Below are positions 62,350-64,000 of a stretch of DNA of 64,000 nucleotides, piece after piece. Where the stretch lies: NCBI GenBank assembly GCA_050018415.1, contig JBEKAB010000001.1, positions 124,001 to 188,000 of the forward strand. Direction: 5' to 3'. This DNA comes from UBA1161 sp002311745. Lineage in GTDB: Bacteria > Planctomycetota > Phycisphaerae > Tepidisphaerales > Tepidisphaeraceae. Position 1 is the stretch's first letter, and every line of letters starts with the position of its first letter. A program made the position numbers and the translations under genes. The notes under the pieces are model-generated. The model was not told the DNA's origin. It ran no database searches and saw nothing but the letters and a program-made list of their open reading frames with translations.

Positions 62350-64000
62350 TCATCTGGGCCGCAAATAGGGTTTTCTCGGTCTGCCGATGTTCGAGATGAT
62401 CTGAACCAAGTCATCGTAATCCAGTTCGTTCGGCCGCACCGGTTGCAGCAACTCATCCTCGATACGATCCCGGACATCGACGGAAAGGTCTGAATCCGCC
62501 ACCATCCGCAGCACGTTCCTCAACTGCTTGAGTCGATTCAATGTCCGTACCGCCCCGCGATCGGTCGAAGTTTCCAGGAAGTACTCGAACGACTCCGGGT
62601 CAACTAACTCACCGTGGCCGGCCGCGCGATAGGCGTCCAGTGCCTGACTAAAGTCTTGCCGGATCAACTCGGTCTTCTGAGGATCGATGACGTTGGAATA
62701 AGTCGGCCGCCCATTGGCGTCGATGTCGACCACTTGGCAGAACATGGACTGCAATTCCTCAGTGATAGTTGCTGTAGTGGCCTTAGACAGGCCGGTGATT
62801 TCTCCCGACCTTCCCTGCAACAGGTCAAAGGCGTTGCTGAGGCTGACCGCGCCGCCCGGTGCATACAGATGGGTCGCGCCCGCTACGGGCGGCTGTGGCT
62901 GTGGCAGCGATATTTCCAGCGGCTGGGGAATGTACGACTTCGCTTCCAGGTCCAGAGGCGTGAAGTCGGAGGTGACCAGCGTCGTGCCAAACGCCGGCGC
63001 ATACAGCGACACCGTGTAGCCGGGCACCGTGCCCGTCCCGAAGAGGGTCGCAAAGCGCGGATTCGATCCCGTGCCTTGCACGGTGATGCGGCTGGTGTCG
63101 AACGTCATGTTGGAACCCAACGTAACAACGTCGACACCCTCCGGCGGATTCCCCGGGGAGGAAACCAGCTCGCTGTTCAGGGCGCCCGACGCCGTCAGCA
63201 ATTGACCGCTGGGCCGGAGTAGAAATACGACCGTCCCGGCTGTCACGGTCAGATTCCCGCCGGTGTTGATGTCCCCCAGCGTCGCCGTTCCGGAACCGAC
63301 GTTGATGCTCAGGTTTCCCAAAACCGTGATCTTTTCCTCATGGCCGACGGTCAATCCCTTCGCCTGGATCGTCACGCTGTTTCCGCCCTGGGGGTTGTCC
63401 GCGATCGTGGCGACGACGGGCACCGATTGCCGGCCCGCCAGCGCCAGATCGATCACGCCCGCCGTCGACGTCAGATTGCCTCCCAAAACGATCACGCCGG
63501 TTGGCTCATAGTCGCCGGCCCCTAAGCTCCCCAGAGTCACCCCGCTGTTGGGCTGCAACGAGAGTAATCCTGTCGTCGTAATATCGGAGGCAAAGATACT
63601 GGTGCCGCTGGTCACGGTGAGTGTATTCACCCTGGTGGGTCCGCCGAAGAACACGCTGCCGCTGCCGGAACTGGTGTCGAGGGTCAGAGCGAATAACCCG
63701 GAGGTTGCGCCAGCCAGATCGATGTAGCCACCGGTGCTTTGGAAAACGGTGTCCGTCTTCAGCACGACCGGAGTGTCGAAGGTCAGATTTCCCGTCGTTT
63801 TTACGCTGGGACTTGCGGTCCCAACGATGTCCAAAATGGTCTTTCCTTGCGAACCGCTGCCCTTGGGAGTGGACGTGGTCGTTAATGTGGCCAATGCGGT
63901 CGTGGAGCCGACATAGTCCGCACCCCCGCTGCCGAACGTAATGTTGCCGCCCGAAGCATTGGTCAGTGCGCCGGTGCCGGCAAAAGTGTAGGAAGCGTCG
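62350..64000 (-). CDS. C-terminal part of a beta-helix surface protein (filamentous haemagglutinin-like), 5' end outside the window
   Basis: The frame is open from the right edge to TGA/TAG at 62350. About 550 residues are visible. Residues up to about 62950 are Gly/Thr/Ser/Asn-rich beta-helix repeats with motifs GNLTFDTPVVLKT, GNLTSTAGVIDLAL, GNLSINVGSGTATLGD and GNLTVTAGTVVF. A short helical C-terminal domain follows (VDIDANGRPTYSNVIDPQKT, then LKQLRNVLRMVADSDLSVDV). Large planctomycete surface adhesins have this layout. A clear autotransporter barrel or PEP-CTERM is not seen at the end, which reads GRPRKPYLRPR; export may use another signal. Confidence 0.75.
   Translation of the reverse strand, partial: DASYTFAGTGALTNASGGNITFGSGGADYVGSTTALATLTTTSTPKGSGSQGKTILDIVGTASPSVKTTGNLTFDTPVVLKTDTVFQSTGGYIDLAGATSGLFALTLDTSSGSGSVFFGGPTRVNTLTVTSGTSIFASDITTTGLLSLQPNSGVTLGSLGAGDYEPTGVIVLGGNLTSTAGVIDLALAGRQSVPVVATIADNPQGGNSVTIQAKGLTVGHEEKITVLGNLSINVGSGTATLGDINTGGNLTVTAGTVVFLLRPSGQLLTASGALNSELVSSPGNPPEGVDVVTLGSNMTFDTSRITVQGTGSNPRFATLFGTGTVPGYTVSLYAPAFGTTLVTSDFTPLDLEAKSYIPQPLEISLPQPQPPVAGATHLYAPGGAVSLSNAFDLLQGRSGEITGLSKATTATITEELQSMFCQVVDIDANGRPTYSNVIDPQKTELIRQDFSQALDAYRAAGHGELVDPESFEYFLETSTDRGAVRTLNRLKQLRNVLRMVADSDLSVDVRDRIEDELLQPVRPNELDYDDLVQIISNIGRPRKPYLRPR

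Overview
The window (about 62% GC, dense short operons, many starts without a clear Shine-Dalgarno) looks like chromosome of a planctomycete, most likely Phycisphaerae-like. Pointers are a PEP-CTERM surface protein, two ECF sigma/anti-sigma operons, ThyX instead of ThyA, several zinc-ribbon membrane proteins, a GH28 pectinase-family enzyme, and WXG100-like proteins beside an FtsK/SpoIIIE ATPase. The phylum call is inferred from gene content; no rRNA gene is present.

Layout. 1-7.2 kb: 3' part of trpA, an ECF sigma / anti-sigma / STN-domain operon, a PEP-CTERM gene, ilvD and a HAD phosphatase. 7.2-12.8 kb: a minus-strand type VII-secretion-like cluster (WXG100-like protein, long helical protein, second WXG-like protein, 1340-residue FtsK/SpoIIIE ATPase). 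12.8-17 kb: rlmB-type methyltransferase, SDR oxidoreductase, mutL, DUF3467 protein. 17-21.8 kb: an AT-richer accessory island with a lone YgiT zinc finger, a large exported protein, vapBC, and a DUF4258/YgiT pair. 21.8-28.7 kb: minus-strand housekeeping run mutS, mnmE, yidC, metallophosphoesterase. 28.9-35.9 kb: homoserine dehydrogenase, a predicted ApgM-type homoserine kinase, aspartate kinase, a tandemly duplicated exported protein and a secreted nuclease. 36-41 kb: Xer recombinase, lipoproteins, a TolB-like propeller, small proteins. 41-46.6 kb: minus-strand run of Nudix, site-2 protease, cysteine desulfurase, membrane protein, thyX and LOG phosphoribohydrolase. 47-53 kb: HAD phosphatase, lipoamide dehydrogenase, GH28, membrane protein. 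52.9-58.2 kb: an uncharacterised four-gene operon (GT87-like glycosyltransferase, duplicated kinase-like protein, HemN-like radical SAM, second radical SAM). 58.5-64 kb: a pair of overlapping accessory genes, a second ECF operon ending in a DedA protein, and the C-terminal part of a beta-helix surface protein.

Most striking observations: (1) ilvD and mutS each have a second, diverged, in-frame copy of only their 3' end lying downstream in the same orientation, with accessory genes sandwiched between the two copies. This points to insertion of foreign DNA at gene 3' ends with replacement of the C-terminal codons. (2) The type VII-like locus has WXD instead of WXG motifs and no recognisable EccB/D/E partners nearby. 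(3) The translationally coupled radical-SAM operon contains an internally duplicated, kinase-like protein of unknown function. (4) A REP-like palindrome is inserted in frame inside mnmE. (5) Several dispersed repeat families (CGTAAG...ACCTTCAC, AGTAGAACAGTAGA, GAATGACGAAT and CCACGGAG inverted repeats) cluster around accessory genes.

Limits: functions come from motif recognition by eye; no database search, structure prediction or GC computation was run. I saw no tRNA, rRNA, CRISPR array, transposase or replication origin.
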